Assembly (NCBI RefSeq): GCF_006538325.1 | Contig: NZ_BJKK01000003.1 | Coordinates: 1 to 64,000, forward strand | Direction of reading: 5' to 3' | DNA: 64,000 nt | Source of the DNA: Alteromonas sp. KUL42 | GTDB taxonomy: Bacteria; Pseudomonadota; Gammaproteobacteria; Enterobacterales; Alteromonadaceae | Shown here: one piece after another, positions 16,904 to 25,922 of the stretch | How positions within the stretch are numbered: the first letter of the stretch is position 1 | Layout of the letters: each line of letters opens with the position of its first letter | Notes under the pieces: generated by a model | The model's database searches: none | The model's input: the letters and a program-made list of their open reading frames with translations, nothing else | What the model was told of the DNA's origin: nothing | Position numbers and translations under genes: made by a program

Positions 16904-17314
16904 TTAGTTTGGCGTATTTCCATCTTCCGACGGAACATCAGATTGCTCACCAGATGTAGCTGGTACATCAGTTTGCTCTTCACCACTAATAACTGGTACG
17001 TCCTGATCAGCAGGCATTTCAACAGGAACCTCTACTGATGCTGGTACTTCTAGGTTATTCCACTCATCATCTGCTTTTTCGCGGTTAGCAGTCATCGCGC
17101 CAAGCGTTAAGCTTATGAAGAAAAACAAACCAGCAAGAATTGCTGTTGTACGAGTCATGAAGTTACCAGAACCTGATGAGCCGAAAACAGTGTTAGAGCC
17201 ACCTGAGCCGAAAGAAGCGCCCATATCTGCACCTTTACCCTGTTGGATCAATACAAATCCAATTAGCAATAGCGCAACAATTAAATATGCTACTAATAGC
17301 ACTTCGTAAATCAT
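16904..17314 (-). CDS. secG: Protein translocase subunit SecG
   Basis: The 136-residue inner-membrane subunit of SecYEG aids preprotein export. Two membrane helices (about 3-22 and 55-73) flank the conserved cytoplasmic loop LIQQGKGADMGASFGSGGS. The C-terminal tail (about 85-136) is long, acidic and rich in valine and proline with DVP repeats, making the protein longer than the E. coli one of about 110 residues. tpiA ends 10 bases upstream and tRNA-Leu follows 17 bases later, a conserved order. Confidence 0.95.
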   Translation of the reverse strand: MIYEVLLVAYLIVALLLIGFVLIQQGKGADMGASFGSGGSNTVFGSSGSGNFMTRTTAILAGLFFFISLTLGAMTANREKADDEWNNLEVPASVEVPVEMPADQDVPVISGEEQTDVPATSGEQSDVPSEDGNTPN

Positions 17315-17324
17315 AAATACCTCG

Positions 17325-18068
17325 TCAGTTTGCCGCTTGGCAAATTGAAATAAAATCTTCTGCTTTTAAACTGGCACCACCAATTAACCCACCATCTACG
17401 TCTTGCTGAGCAAATAACGTTCTAGCGTTGTCAGGCTTCACACTGCCACCGTATAACAAACGAAGGCCTTCTGCCAATTCTGCGTCTATTTTAGAAAAAT
17501 AACCGCGTATAAATTCGTGCACTTGTTGTGCTTGCGCTGGGCTAGCAGTTTTGCCAGTACCAATTGCCCATATGGGCTCGTACGCAATAACTGTTTTAGC
17601 CAGCTCTTCAATAGACAATATATCAGTAATTGCCTTTAACTGCTGACCAACAAACGATTCCACTTCACCAGCTTCTCGTATTTCTAACGACTCACCCACG
17701 CAAATAATGGGTACTAAATCGTTTTCTATACATTTCTTTGCTTTTAAAGCAACCAATGCGTTTGACTCGCCTTGGTCTTCGCGACGTTCAGAGTGGCCGA
17801 CAATGACATAACCACATCCTGCTTCTTTTAGCATACCCACCGATAACTCACCAGTGTGCGCGCCGTTGTCTAAGTGACTCACATTTTGAGCACCAACTGA
17901 AAAACCGTTTTGATTAAAAGCATGCGTTAACGTAGCCGGAGCACAGATAACAACTTCAGTGTTCGTACTGAAACCAGCAAGCTTTTCATTGAAGTCTTTT
18001 ACTAAGTCTAGACTTCCGTTCATTTTCCAATTGCCAGCCACGAATGGCTGTCTTTTGTTTATACTCAC
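17325..18068 (-). CDS. tpiA: Triosephosphate isomerase
   Basis: The 247-residue glycolytic enzyme interconverts dihydroxyacetone phosphate and glyceraldehyde 3-phosphate. Catalytic residues are visible: the lysine in AGNWKMNG near 14, the histidine in VGHSERR near 95, and the glutamate in AYEPIWAIGTGKTA near 163, followed by the flexible loop. LLYGGSVKPDNA near 205 binds phosphate. Full family length. It lies between glmM (95 bases upstream) and secG. Confidence 0.97.
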   Translation of the reverse strand: MSINKRQPFVAGNWKMNGSLDLVKDFNEKLAGFSTNTEVVICAPATLTHAFNQNGFSVGAQNVSHLDNGAHTGELSVGMLKEAGCGYVIVGHSERREDQGESNALVALKAKKCIENDLVPIICVGESLEIREAGEVESFVGQQLKAITDILSIEELAKTVIAYEPIWAIGTGKTASPAQAQQVHEFIRGYFSKIDAELAEGLRLLYGGSVKPDNARTLFAQQDVDGGLIGGASLKAEDFISICQAAN

Positions 18069-18164
18069 AACACAGACCTTAGCCCTGTCTTTAAAGCGGG
18101 CGTGATATTAACTATTAAATTCGTAAGATACAAGCACAAAACACAAAAAATCCTGCTATGCCAA

Positions 18165-19508
18165 CTAATTGGCGAGATTCCGAACAGTTTCAGCAATATG
18201 CGAGGCCCATTTTTGAGACTGGCTATCATCGTTTGACTCTACCATCACACGAATAAGCGGCTCAGTACCACTTTTGCGTAACAGAACCCGCCCAGTTTTA
18301 CCTAATGCGACTTCTGCTTCTTTCTTAGCATTTTGAACCTGTTCGTGAGAAAGATAATCTTCATCTTGATTTGAATAACGAACATTCACCAAGGTTTGAG
18401 GGTACATTTCAAACCCACTCGCCAAATCGTGCAAGTCCATATCTGAACGAAGCATAGCGGCAAGTACTTGTAATCCAGCAACAATACCATCTCCGGTAGA
18501 GCACATATTCAAATTCAATACGTGACCAGAGTTTTCACCACCAATCGTCCAGCCTTTTTGTTGTAGAAGCTCCATAACATAGCGGTCGCCCACATTGCTT
18601 CGCGCAAATGGTACACCTAACTTACTTAATGCATTTTCAAGGCCAAGGTTACTCATTAAGGTACCCACTACACCGCCTTGAAGCTTGCCATTTTTAAGGG
18701 CATCACGGGCTATGATATATACGATTTGATCGCCATCAAGTACATTACCTAGGTGGTCGACCATCATAATTCTGTCGCCATCTCCATCGAGGGCAAATCC
18801 TAAATGGGCGCCTGTTTCTTTTACTTTCTCTACGATGGCCGTCATTGATGTTGCACCCACACCATCATTAATATTCAGGCCATTAGGCGACGTACCCAAT
18901 TCAATTACAGTAGCACCTAACTCACGCAATACATTCGGAGCGATGTGATAAGTAGCACCATGGGCGCAATCAACAACAATTTTTAACCCCGTTAAATCTA
19001 ATTCAGATGGGAACGTACCTTTACAAAACTCGATGTAGCGACCCGCCGCATCGTTTATACGCGTGGCTTTACCTAATTTGTCTGATGCAACACACGTCAT
19101 TGGACGGTCTAGCATGTCTTCTATTGCCAGTTCGATGTCATCGTCTAACTTAAAGCCTTGAGCCGAGAAAAATTTTATACCGTTGTCGTAATAAGGATTA
19201 TGTGAAGCACTGATTACAATGCCCGCTTCTGAGCGAAACGTCTTGGTCAAATATGCAATAGCAGGCGTAGGCATTGGACCTAATAAACCAATATCTATAC
19301 CGGCAGCAGATAAACCTGCCTCAAGTGACGACTCCAGCATATATCCAGAAATACGAGTGTCTTTGCCAATTAAGACTTTATTGGTTCCTCTTCCCGCTAA
19401 TATTTTCCCTGCAGCCCAACCAAGTTTGGTTACAAACTCTGGGTTAATATTACTTTCGCCTACTTTACCGCGGATCCCGTCGGTACCAAAGTATCTGCGC
19501 TGTGTCAT
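18165..19508 (-). CDS. glmM: Phosphoglucosamine mutase
   Basis: The 447-residue enzyme converts glucosamine 6-phosphate to glucosamine 1-phosphate for peptidoglycan and LPS precursors. The N-terminus reads [14 protein letters not shown]. The phosphorylated serine lies in [16 protein letters not shown] near residue 102, the metal loop is DGDGDR near 241, and the phosphate-binding [14 protein letters not shown] is near 417. Length matches the family. folP starts 9 bases upstream in the same operon, as in E. coli. Confidence 0.97.
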   Translation of the reverse strand: MTQRRYFGTDGIRGKVGESNINPEFVTKLGWAAGKILAGRGTNKVLIGKDTRISGYMLESSLEAGLSAAGIDIGLLGPMPTPAIAYLTKTFRSEAGIVISASHNPYYDNGIKFFSAQGFKLDDDIELAIEDMLDRPMTCVASDKLGKATRINDAAGRYIEFCKGTFPSELDLTGLKIVVDCAHGATYHIAPNVLRELGATVIELGTSPNGLNINDGVGATSMTAIVEKVKETGAHLGFALDGDGDRIMMVDHLGNVLDGDQIVYIIARDALKNGKLQGGVVGTLMSNLGLENALSKLGVPFARSNVGDRYVMELLQQKGWTIGGENSGHVLNLNMCSTGDGIVAGLQVLAAMLRSDMDLHDLASGFEMYPQTLVNVRYSNQDEDYLSHEQVQNAKKEAEVALGKTGRVLLRKSGTEPLIRVMVESNDDSQSQKWASHIAETVRNLAN

Positions 19509-19517
19509 TATTATTCC

Positions 19518-20342
19518 TTATTTTATCGTCTTCAGCATTTTTACAATGTTAACCGCATCTGCGGTTTCTCTAACATCGTGCACGCGAATTATATGTGCCC
19601 CCATTTGAGCGGCAATTGTAGCGAGGGTTATACTGCCAGCCAAGCGTTCATTTACCTTTCTGTCTAGTAAATTTCCAATCATAGACTTTCGCGACATACC
19701 CACAAGCACAGGGTAGCCGAGTGCCATAATCTCTGGTAAATGTTTAACAAGCGTATAGTTATGCTCAATGGTTTTACCAAAACCATAGCCAGGGTCGACT
19801 AATATTTGCTCTTTGGGTATCCCAGCAACTAAACAAGCATTTACTCTTTCCAGAAGAAAATCATTTACTTCTTTCACTACATTACAGTATTCGGGCTGTA
19901 CTTGCATTGAGCGAGGTTCCCCCTGCATATGCATAAGACAAACTGGCACTTCCGACTTTGCGGCCACCTCTAGCGCGCCCGGTGCTTGTAACGCCTTTAC
20001 GTCATTAATTAGACCAGCGCCTGCTTTTACGGCTTCACGCATGACTTCAGCTTTACTGGTATCTATAGAAATTACACATTCACTGTTAGCGGCTAGCGCT
20101 TCAATGATGGGGATGGTTCTGTCTAACTCTTCTTGAAGCGATACATCTTGCGCGCCTGGGCGAGTCGACTCTCCGCCGATGTCTATAAATGTTGCCCCTT
20201 CATCTATCATCTTTAACGCATGGGATAGCGCCTGCTTCACGTTGGCGTGTTTACCGCCATCTGAAAAGGAATCAGGAGTAACGTTTAAAATCCCCATTAT
20301 TTGAGGTTCAGAAAGGCTGATGTTATGGCTACCAAACTGCAT
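19518..20342 (-). CDS. folP: Dihydropteroate synthase
   Basis: The 274-residue TIM-barrel enzyme joins 4-aminobenzoate to the pterin pyrophosphate in folate synthesis and is the sulfonamide target. Family landmarks are MGILNVTPDSFSDGGK (about 15-30), IDIGGESTRPGA (about 54-65), DPGYGFGKT near 187 and GMSRKSMIG near 218. Length is typical. It sits between ftsH and glmM, as in enterobacteria. A 142-base gap with a terminator-like hairpin separates it from ftsH, so folP-glmM may have their own promoter. Confidence 0.96.
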   Translation of the reverse strand: MQFGSHNISLSEPQIMGILNVTPDSFSDGGKHANVKQALSHALKMIDEGATFIDIGGESTRPGAQDVSLQEELDRTIPIIEALAANSECVISIDTSKAEVMREAVKAGAGLINDVKALQAPGALEVAAKSEVPVCLMHMQGEPRSMQVQPEYCNVVKEVNDFLLERVNACLVAGIPKEQILVDPGYGFGKTIEHNYTLVKHLPEIMALGYPVLVGMSRKSMIGNLLDRKVNERLAGSITLATIAAQMGAHIIRVHDVRETADAVNIVKMLKTIK

Positions 20343-20442
20343 GAATTTCTCGCTAGACTATGTTGTTTTACAAACTACTGAAAAAAGAATGGACGGCATT
20401 TGTTTATCATTGCGATACAACAAACATTAACAGCCGTTAAAC

Positions 20443-20470
20443 AAAAACGCAGATTAACTGGCGTTTTTTA
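20443..20470 (-). terminator. Terminator after ftsH
   Basis: On the minus strand AAAACGCCAG and CTGCGTTTTT pair around TTAAT with one bulge, ending in a T run. It lies 15 bases after the ftsH stop codon and may only partly block read-through into folP. Confidence 0.7.
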
Positions 20471-20484
20471 GTAACGTTAGCTGC

Positions 20485-22431
20485 TTAGCTAGGTAAATCA
20501 CCTGGCTTGCCAACAGATGGTTTGTCAACACCATCGTTTTTAATTTCACCTTCACGTACCGGCGCACCACCACTTGGCTTGTCGCCACCAGAAGATGCAG
20601 AGTCATCCCAATCTGCAGGAGGACGAACATCCGTACGCTTCATAAGATCGTCAATTTGTTTTGCATCAATGGTTTCGTACTTCATTAATGCATCTTTCAT
20701 TGAATGAAGAATGTCGATGTTTTCTTCTAGGATCTTTTGTGCACGCTCGTAGTTACGGTCAATTAGTGATTTGATTTCCGCATCAATAGCTCGCGCTGTG
20801 TCATCAGACATATTCGTCGCTTTTGACATCGACTTGCCTAGAAACACTTCGCCTTCGTCTTCAGCGTAAAGCATTGGACCCATCTTACTAGAAAGACCCC
20901 ACTGCGTTACCATCTTACGGGCAATCTCAGTTGCGCGCTCAATATCGTTAGACGCACCTGTTGTTACCTTGTCGTCACCATAAATAATCGCTTCTGCTAT
21001 ACGACCGCCAAACAAACTAGAAATCATACTTTCTAAGTGCTGTTTAGAGTGGCTAACACGATCTTGCTCTGGCAAGTACATAGTTACACCTAATGCGCGA
21101 CCACGAGGAATAATAGACACTTTGTACACTGGGTCGTGCTCTGGAACTAGTCTACCCACGATGGCGTGACCCGCTTCGTGATAAGCCGTCATTTCTTTCT
21201 CAGGCTCAGACATCACCATAGACTTACGCTCAGAGCCCATCATGATTTTGTCTTTCGCTTTTTCGAACTCTTCCATCGAAACCAAACGCTTATTGCCACG
21301 CGCAGCAAACAAAGCCGCTTCATTCACAAGGTTCGCTAAGTCTGCTCCAGAAAACCCTGGTGTTCCGCGAGCAATAACAGACGGTTCAACATTATCTGCA
21401 ACTGGTACTTTTCGAATGTGTACTTTAAGAATTTGTTCACGGCCGCGAATGTCTGGTAAGCCCACTACTACTTGACGGTCAAAACGACCAGGACGAAGTA
21501 ACGCAGGGTCTAGTACGTCAGGACGGTTAGTCGCAGCAATAACAATTATGCCCTCGTGACCTTCAAAACCATCCATTTCAACTAGCATTTGGTTAAGTGT
21601 CTGTTCACGCTCGTCGTGACCGCCACCTAAACCTGCGCCACGTTGGCGACCAACGGCATCAATTTCGTCGATAAAGATAATACAAGGCGCTGCTTTTTTC
21701 GCTTGCTCAAACATATCACGAACGCGCGATGCACCCACACCCACAAACATTTCAACGAAGTCAGAACCTGAAATGGTAAAGAAAGGAACTTTTGCTTCGC
21801 CTGCAATCGCTTTAGCAAGTAACGTCTTGCCGGTTCCTGGAGGCCCTACCATAAGTACGCCTTTTGGAATTTTGCCACCAAGTTTCTGGAACTTAGAAGG
21901 ATCGCGCAAGAAATCAACCAATTCAGACACGTCTTCTTTAGCTTCATCACAGCCAGCTACGTCAGCGAATGTAGTCTTAATTTGGTCTTCGCCAAGCAGT
22001 CGCGCTTTACTCTTACCAAACGACATCGCACCGCGACCACCACCGCCTTGCATCTGACGCATGAAGAAAATCCATACACCGATAAGCAACAGCATTGGGA
22101 ACCAAGAAATGAAGATTGATGTAAGAAGAGATTGTTCTTCTGGTGGTTCGCCATACACTCTTACGTCGTTTTTAACCAAGTCTGATACTAACTTGTCATC
22201 GAAGTAAGGTACGAAGGTTTGAAATGTCTCGCCTGAACGTTTGGTTCCACGAATTTCGCCGCTATTATTAATGCGAACTTCGCGAATATTTCCTTGTTCA
22301 GCTTCTCTTAAAAACGTTGTGTAGTCAGTTTGTGAACGAGACGATTCACTCGGTGAAAAGCTCTGAAAAACTGACATTAATACAACGGCGATGACTAACC
22401 ATAAGATTAAATTTTTTGCCATATCGCTCAA
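20485..22431 (-). CDS. ftsH: ATP-dependent zinc metalloprotease FtsH
   Basis: The 648-residue membrane-anchored protease degrades unassembled membrane proteins and regulators such as LpxC and sigma-32. Two N-terminal membrane helices (about 6-24 and 100-122) flank a periplasmic domain. The AAA module has Walker A GPPGTGKT near 193, Walker [12 protein letters not shown], and the arginine-finger region [13 protein letters not shown]. The zinc site HEAGH lies near 415. The C-terminal tail is disordered, glycine- and serine-rich. rlmE lies upstream, the usual partner. Confidence 0.97.
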   Translation of the reverse strand: MSDMAKNLILWLVIAVVLMSVFQSFSPSESSRSQTDYTTFLREAEQGNIREVRINNSGEIRGTKRSGETFQTFVPYFDDKLVSDLVKNDVRVYGEPPEEQSLLTSIFISWFPMLLLIGVWIFFMRQMQGGGGRGAMSFGKSKARLLGEDQIKTTFADVAGCDEAKEDVSELVDFLRDPSKFQKLGGKIPKGVLMVGPPGTGKTLLAKAIAGEAKVPFFTISGSDFVEMFVGVGASRVRDMFEQAKKAAPCIIFIDEIDAVGRQRGAGLGGGHDEREQTLNQMLVEMDGFEGHEGIIVIAATNRPDVLDPALLRPGRFDRQVVVGLPDIRGREQILKVHIRKVPVADNVEPSVIARGTPGFSGADLANLVNEAALFAARGNKRLVSMEEFEKAKDKIMMGSERKSMVMSEPEKEMTAYHEAGHAIVGRLVPEHDPVYKVSIIPRGRALGVTMYLPEQDRVSHSKQHLESMISSLFGGRIAEAIIYGDDKVTTGASNDIERATEIARKMVTQWGLSSKMGPMLYAEDEGEVFLGKSMSKATNMSDDTARAIDAEIKSLIDRNYERAQKILEENIDILHSMKDALMKYETIDAKQIDDLMKRTDVRPPADWDDSASSGGDKPSGGAPVREGEIKNDGVDKPSVGKPGDLPS

Positions 22432-22532
22432 TGCTACTAACCTCTATAAACCCGAACTGCTGGGTAATTCAACAATTTGACTATTGAACAACCAGAAAAG
22501 TTCGCAACGAAAACCGCTTATTCCAAAGACTA

Positions 22533-23162
22533 CTACACTTTATACCCACAAGCCACCAAATACACCTCACGAGAACGTGATCTGGACGAGTCTGGCTTAC
22601 GTGTTTTAATTGTAGTAAACGATTGCTTAAGCGCATTCATAAATTCAACAAAACCTTCCCCTTGGAAGACTTTTATGACGAATGAACCACCTGGTTTTAA
22701 CACCTGATGACACATATCGAGCGCAAGTTCGCAAAGGTACATTGAGCGCGATTGGTCAACAGCTGAATTACCAGCTAAGTTTGGTGCCATATCAGACAAC
22801 ACTATATCTACGGTTTTTCCGCCAATTCTGTTCAACAATGCTTCAAGAACGGCATCTTCTCGAAAATCGCCTTGAAGGAAATCGACACCCACTATGGGGT
22901 CCATCGGCAAAATATCACACGCAATAACCTGTCCGTTGTCACCAACAAGCTGCGCAGAAAGTTGCGACCAGCCCCCGGGCGCGGCACCTAAGTCAACAAG
23001 TGTCATTCCTGGTTTTATAAGCCTATCTTTTTGCTGGATTTCCTCCAGTTTATAGATAGCACGAGATCGCCAACCCTCCTTCTGGGCTTTTTGCACATAG
23101 TGGTCGTCGAAGTGTTCTTTTAGCCAACGTTTACTGCTGGCGGAGTGTTTCTTTTTTGTCAT
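22533..23162 (-). CDS. rlmE: 23S rRNA 2'-O-ribose U2552 methyltransferase
   Basis: The 209-residue S-adenosylmethionine-dependent enzyme (RrmJ/FtsJ) methylates U2552 in the ribosomal A loop late in 50S assembly. The SAM-binding motif is [12 protein letters not shown] near residue 58. The catalytic K-D-K-E set is visible: lysine near YKLEEI, DMAPN near 124, the lysine in [10 protein letters not shown] near 163 and the glutamate in SREVYLVA near 200. It is upstream of ftsH and divergent from yhbY, the conserved arrangement. Confidence 0.96.
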   Translation of the reverse strand: MTKKKHSASSKRWLKEHFDDHYVQKAQKEGWRSRAIYKLEEIQQKDRLIKPGMTLVDLGAAPGGWSQLSAQLVGDNGQVIACDILPMDPIVGVDFLQGDFREDAVLEALLNRIGGKTVDIVLSDMAPNLAGNSAVDQSRSMYLCELALDMCHQVLKPGGSFVIKVFQGEGFVEFMNALKQSFTTIKTRKPDSSRSRSREVYLVACGYKV

Positions 23163-23257
23163 TCCAATACAATGTCATTAGGATTGTAGAGAAGATGGCG
23201 TTAGAATACGTTATTTCAAGCATAAACTAACAGATTAATTGTAAGAATTATCACTTC

Positions 23258-23551
23258 ATGAAACTTTCAAACAAACAAAAGCAATTTCTAAAAGGCCTCG
23301 CACACCCATTAAAACCTGTTGTACAGCTTGGTGCAAACGGCCTAACAGAGGGTGTTGTTGCAGAAATTGACAATGCTCTAAATCATCACGAATTAATTAA
23401 AGTTAAGGTGCCAACGGATGATCGCGAAGAAAAAGCGCTTATCATGGATGCCATCGTTCGTGAAACTCGTGCAGAAAAACTGCAGGTAATTGGTCATACC
23501 TTGATTATTTATCGTCAAAGCGAAGACTGTAAAATTCAGTTGCCAAAATAA
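23258..23551 (+). CDS. yhbY: Ribosome assembly RNA-binding protein YhbY
   Basis: A 97-residue CRM-domain protein that associates with pre-50S particles. The N-terminus reads LSNKQKQFLKGLAHPLKPVV, and the GANGLTEGVV loop near residues 27-36 is the GxxG-type RNA contact. Length matches E. coli YhbY (97). It is divergent from rlmE with a 95-base shared promoter region and ends in a strong terminator. Confidence 0.94.
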   Translation: MKLSNKQKQFLKGLAHPLKPVVQLGANGLTEGVVAEIDNALNHHELIKVKVPTDDREEKALIMDAIVRETRAEKLQVIGHTLIIYRQSEDCKIQLPK

Positions 23552-23561
23552 GCGCTTTAAA

Positions 23562-23594
23562 GGTGCCGATCCCTATCGGCACCGTGGTTTTTCT
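23562..23594 (+). terminator. Terminator of yhbY
   Basis: GGTGCCGAT and ATCGGCACC form a perfect 9-bp stem with a 4-base loop, followed by GTGG and a T-rich run. It lies 10 bases after the stop codon. Confidence 0.85.
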
Positions 23595-23645
23595 TCTTAC
23601 TTCCCGTTAACATCACGTTAATAATAGTGACAAAATGGGAATATC

Positions 23646-24422
23646 ATGACACTAAACAACCTCACTGCCATTGTAACTGGTGGATGCTCTGGTCTTGGGC
23701 ACGCAACTGCAATTGCACTACGTGCAGCTGGCGCTAACGTAAGCCTATTCGATTTAAACGAAGAGTTAGGTGCAAAACGCGTAGAAGAGTTAGGTGCAGA
23801 CAACACACTTTTCTCAAAAGTTGACGTACGCGACGAAGCGCAAGTTCAACATGCTATAGATGCCACAGCTCAAGCATTTGGCTCTATTGCACTATTAGTT
23901 AACTGTGCAGGTATTGCACCAGCAAAGCGCTTATTAGACAGAGAAGGCAACCCTGCCCCCCTTGGTGACTTTCAAACTACTATAGACATTAATCTTGTGG
24001 GCAGCTTTAATGTGGCACGCTTAGTTGCTGCTGCAATGGCCAAACAAGCACCGCTTAATGACGAAGGTGAGCGTGGATTAATTGTTAACACGGCATCGGT
24101 TGCAGGTTACGAGGGCCAAATTGGTCAAACGGCCTATGCAGCAAGTAAGGGCGGTATTATTGGGTTAACGTTACCTATGGCTCGTGACCTCGCACCTTTG
24201 GGTATACGCGTAAACACTATTGCTCCTGGCGTTATGGGAACGCCAATGCTTTTGGCAATGCCAGAGAAAGTGCAAGATGCCCTATCGGCTAATGTACAAT
24301 TTCCGAAACGCTTAGGACTACCAGAAGAATTTGGTAAATTGGTTATTCACATGGCCAACAACAGTTATCTAAATGGTGAGACTATCCGTTTAGATGGCGG
24401 CTTGCGCATGCCGCCAAAATAA
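23646..24422 (+). CDS. SDR oxidoreductase, 3-hydroxyacyl-CoA dehydrogenase-like
   Basis: A 258-residue short-chain dehydrogenase. The NAD-binding motif is TGGCSGLG at residues 11-18, the NCAG motif is near 91, and the catalytic YAASKGG is near 165 with the serine in NTASVAGYEG upstream. Overall it resembles the type II 3-hydroxyacyl-CoA dehydrogenase (HSD17B10-like) group, with the DLNEELGA region favouring NAD. It probably acts in fatty-acid or branched-chain acyl-CoA oxidation, but no such neighbour is present, so substrate is inferred. It is monocistronic with its own terminator. Confidence 0.87.
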   Translation: MTLNNLTAIVTGGCSGLGHATAIALRAAGANVSLFDLNEELGAKRVEELGADNTLFSKVDVRDEAQVQHAIDATAQAFGSIALLVNCAGIAPAKRLLDREGNPAPLGDFQTTIDINLVGSFNVARLVAAAMAKQAPLNDEGERGLIVNTASVAGYEGQIGQTAYAASKGGIIGLTLPMARDLAPLGIRVNTIAPGVMGTPMLLAMPEKVQDALSANVQFPKRLGLPEEFGKLVIHMANNSYLNGETIRLDGGLRMPPK

Positions 24423-24451
24423 TCGATTAGCCTTTGATTGGATTTATTTTT

Positions 24452-24475
24452 AAAAGGGAGACGTTGCTCCCTTTC
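24452..24475 (+). terminator. Terminator between the SDR and MBL-fold genes
   Basis: AAAGGGAG and CTCCCTTT form an 8-bp stem with a 6-base loop, followed by TCTTAATCTTTT. It lies between two convergent genes and can act on the plus-strand SDR transcript. Confidence 0.75.
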
Positions 24476-24511
24476 TTAATCTTTTAAACCTTTAAACTGT
24501 TAACATCAAGA

Positions 24512-25303
24512 TTAGTGTTTGTGTTCGCTTTCTACCACTGAAATTGTGCGATCTATAAACCTAGAAATTGCTTTTTCAGGTAAAACCGGCGACTTGTTAT
24601 TCGCGCTAAACATTTCCAATATTGTCAACGCTTGTTCGTCTTTCATTATCATCTCAGTACTTAAGCCCTGGTAATGAAGATATGAAATTCGTTCTATCCA
24701 CGCATTAGTATTATCTCGAAACGTTACCAATGCAGCCTTGTTAGCAATCGGGCCGTGACCTGGTACTATTATTGTTTGTGCATCCGCAATATTTAGGATA
24801 GTTTCTATTGCTTCGTTAAACCCTTTAGTTCCACCCGAATAGAATGTTGGATGCCAGCTTGTGTCGTAAACGTCGCCAACAAACAGGATATTACTACCTT
24901 TCAAATAGTAGAGTGTATCTTTAGAAGAATGTGAATTTACACCAATTGCTTGAACGCTATCTGCAATAGGAGATGTTTCTAGTACTTGTGCGCCATTACT
25001 TTTAAAGTAGGCGTTGCCACCAGTGTGGTCAGAATGGTTATGAGTATTAAGTATATATGATGGACGTTTCCCAACAATTTCATTTATTGTTTTGTCGAGT
25101 TGATAAAAATGCGTTTCACCCGGCATAGGGTCAATTAATATCAATTTATCCGCTATTTCAATTAAACCTATGTTTGTTCCATAGTCCTTACCGGTAAGTA
25201 CATAAACATTAGAAGATACGTTTTGCACTATAATTTCGTTAGAAAACACAACATTGCTAAACAACAAAAAACACATCCAAAGCATTAACTTTCTATATTT
25301 CAA
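24512..25303 (-). CDS. Exported metallo-beta-lactamase-fold hydrolase
   Basis: A 263-residue protein with a signal peptide (lysine/arginine start, hydrophobic 6-20, cleavage near FSN). The metal-binding HxHxDH motif is HNHSDH at 88-93. Further ligands are the aspartate in FVGDVYD near 152 and the histidine in VPGHGP near 190. It is a metallo-beta-lactamase superfamily hydrolase in the periplasm, similar in layout to SoxH/quinoprotein-relay-type or class B lactamase-like proteins. Lactamase activity cannot be claimed. It is divergent from the bacteriocin-like locus. Confidence 0.85.
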   Translation of the reverse strand: MKYRKLMLWMCFLLFSNVVFSNEIIVQNVSSNVYVLTGKDYGTNIGLIEIADKLILIDPMPGETHFYQLDKTINEIVGKRPSYILNTHNHSDHTGGNAYFKSNGAQVLETSPIADSVQAIGVNSHSSKDTLYYLKGSNILFVGDVYDTSWHPTFYSGGTKGFNEAIETILNIADAQTIIVPGHGPIANKAALVTFRDNTNAWIERISYLHYQGLSTEMIMKDEQALTILEMFSANNKSPVLPEKAISRFIDRTISVVESEHKH

Positions 25304-25393
25304 CGCGCTTCCTCATTCTATTTAAGTGTATATTGATCTGTCACTGATAAGACACTGTCTTTATAAGAATAAGTACAAATATACGTCGAGCAT

Positions 25394-25414
25394 AAGTAAA
25401 CTGCGAGTTTACTT
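25394..25414. repeat. 8-bp inverted repeat upstream of the bacteriocin-like locus
   Basis: AAGTAAAC and GTTTACTT are perfect inverted copies around a 5-base loop. It lies in the shared upstream region of the exported hydrolase and the peptide locus. A regulator site is possible; nothing more can be said. Confidence 0.4.
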
Positions 25415-25578
25415 ACATACCAGTTTCGTAGTTCGGTCTCATTTTTTATTATTTGAATGTCGTCGGTCTTCAAACACAGAAAATCAGTTACTAAGTTCAG
25501 TTCAAAACTAGTGCTTAATCACTAATGCTAGTTAGACCCAATTGGGACCTAATCGAAGAAAAAAGTGAGGCATTAACT

Positions 25579-25751
25579 ATGGATATGATCGTACTGTCAC
25601 AAGAAGAAATAGAAAATGTAAATGGAGCCTTTTTACAAGGAGCGGCCATTGGGACCGGACTTATTTACTAGGCTCAGCGTTCAATGGTTGCTTTTCTTGG
25701 GGTTGATTGGCGGGAATTGTAGATACCGCCATAGAGACTACAGATGAATAA
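25579..25751 (+). pseudogene. Decayed bacteriocin-like precursor peptide
   Basis: The ATG at 25579 opens a 30-codon frame whose start, MDMIVLSQEEIENVNGA, has the look of a double-glycine-type leader (LSxxEhxxVxG, with NGA at the cleavage position). A small-residue-rich stretch (FLQGAAIGTG) follows and the frame stops at 25669. Reading on in the frame two bases later gives LLGSAFNGCFSWG, a TGA, then LAGIVDTAIETTDE ending at 25751. This suggests a longer Gly/Ala-rich core broken by one frameshift and one stop. GTGAGG lies 8 bases before the ATG. The call is inference from pattern only. Confidence 0.5.
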
Positions 25752-25878
25752 ACGTGATAACGATTCGGTATATTTGAAATTCGTACTATCCCACCTTTTA
25801 CTCAGTTCACTGATGTTTGTGGTTTGGTGGTTAATTGCTGGTATCGACAATGCCAGAGAGATGGGTTTTTCTCATTAG
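25744..25878 (+). CDS. Small membrane peptide, possible immunity protein
   Basis: A 44-residue frame with a charged N-terminus (MNKRDND), one membrane helix at about 12-32 (containing LLLSSLMFVVWWLIAG) and a short polar tail. Its ATG overlaps the end of the putative precursor's second frame (GATGAATAA), which implies translational coupling and supports the longer, intact ancestor. Small single-helix proteins beside bacteriocin precursors are often immunity proteins, so that role is proposed, not shown. A strong hairpin follows two bases later. Confidence 0.5.
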   Translation: MNKRDNDSVYLKFVLSHLLLSSLMFVVWWLIAGIDNAREMGFSH

Positions 25879-25879
25879 T

Positions 25880-25916
25880 ACATTAGCTTGCTGCCTTGCG
25901 GGCAGAAAGCTAATGT
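25880..25916. terminator. Strong hairpin between the peptide locus and the Lon-like gene
   Basis: ACATTAGCTT and AAGCTAATGT form a 10-bp outer stem, and CTGCC/GGCAG a 5-bp inner stem. There is no T run, so it may be a bidirectional terminator or an mRNA-end stabiliser between two convergent genes. Confidence 0.6.
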
Positions 25917-25922
25917 CCGAGA

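Noticed and set aside
25326-25511. 61-codon plus-strand frame before the peptide locus
   Set aside because: Low-complexity composition typical of intergenic DNA, no ribosome binding site and no recognisable motif.
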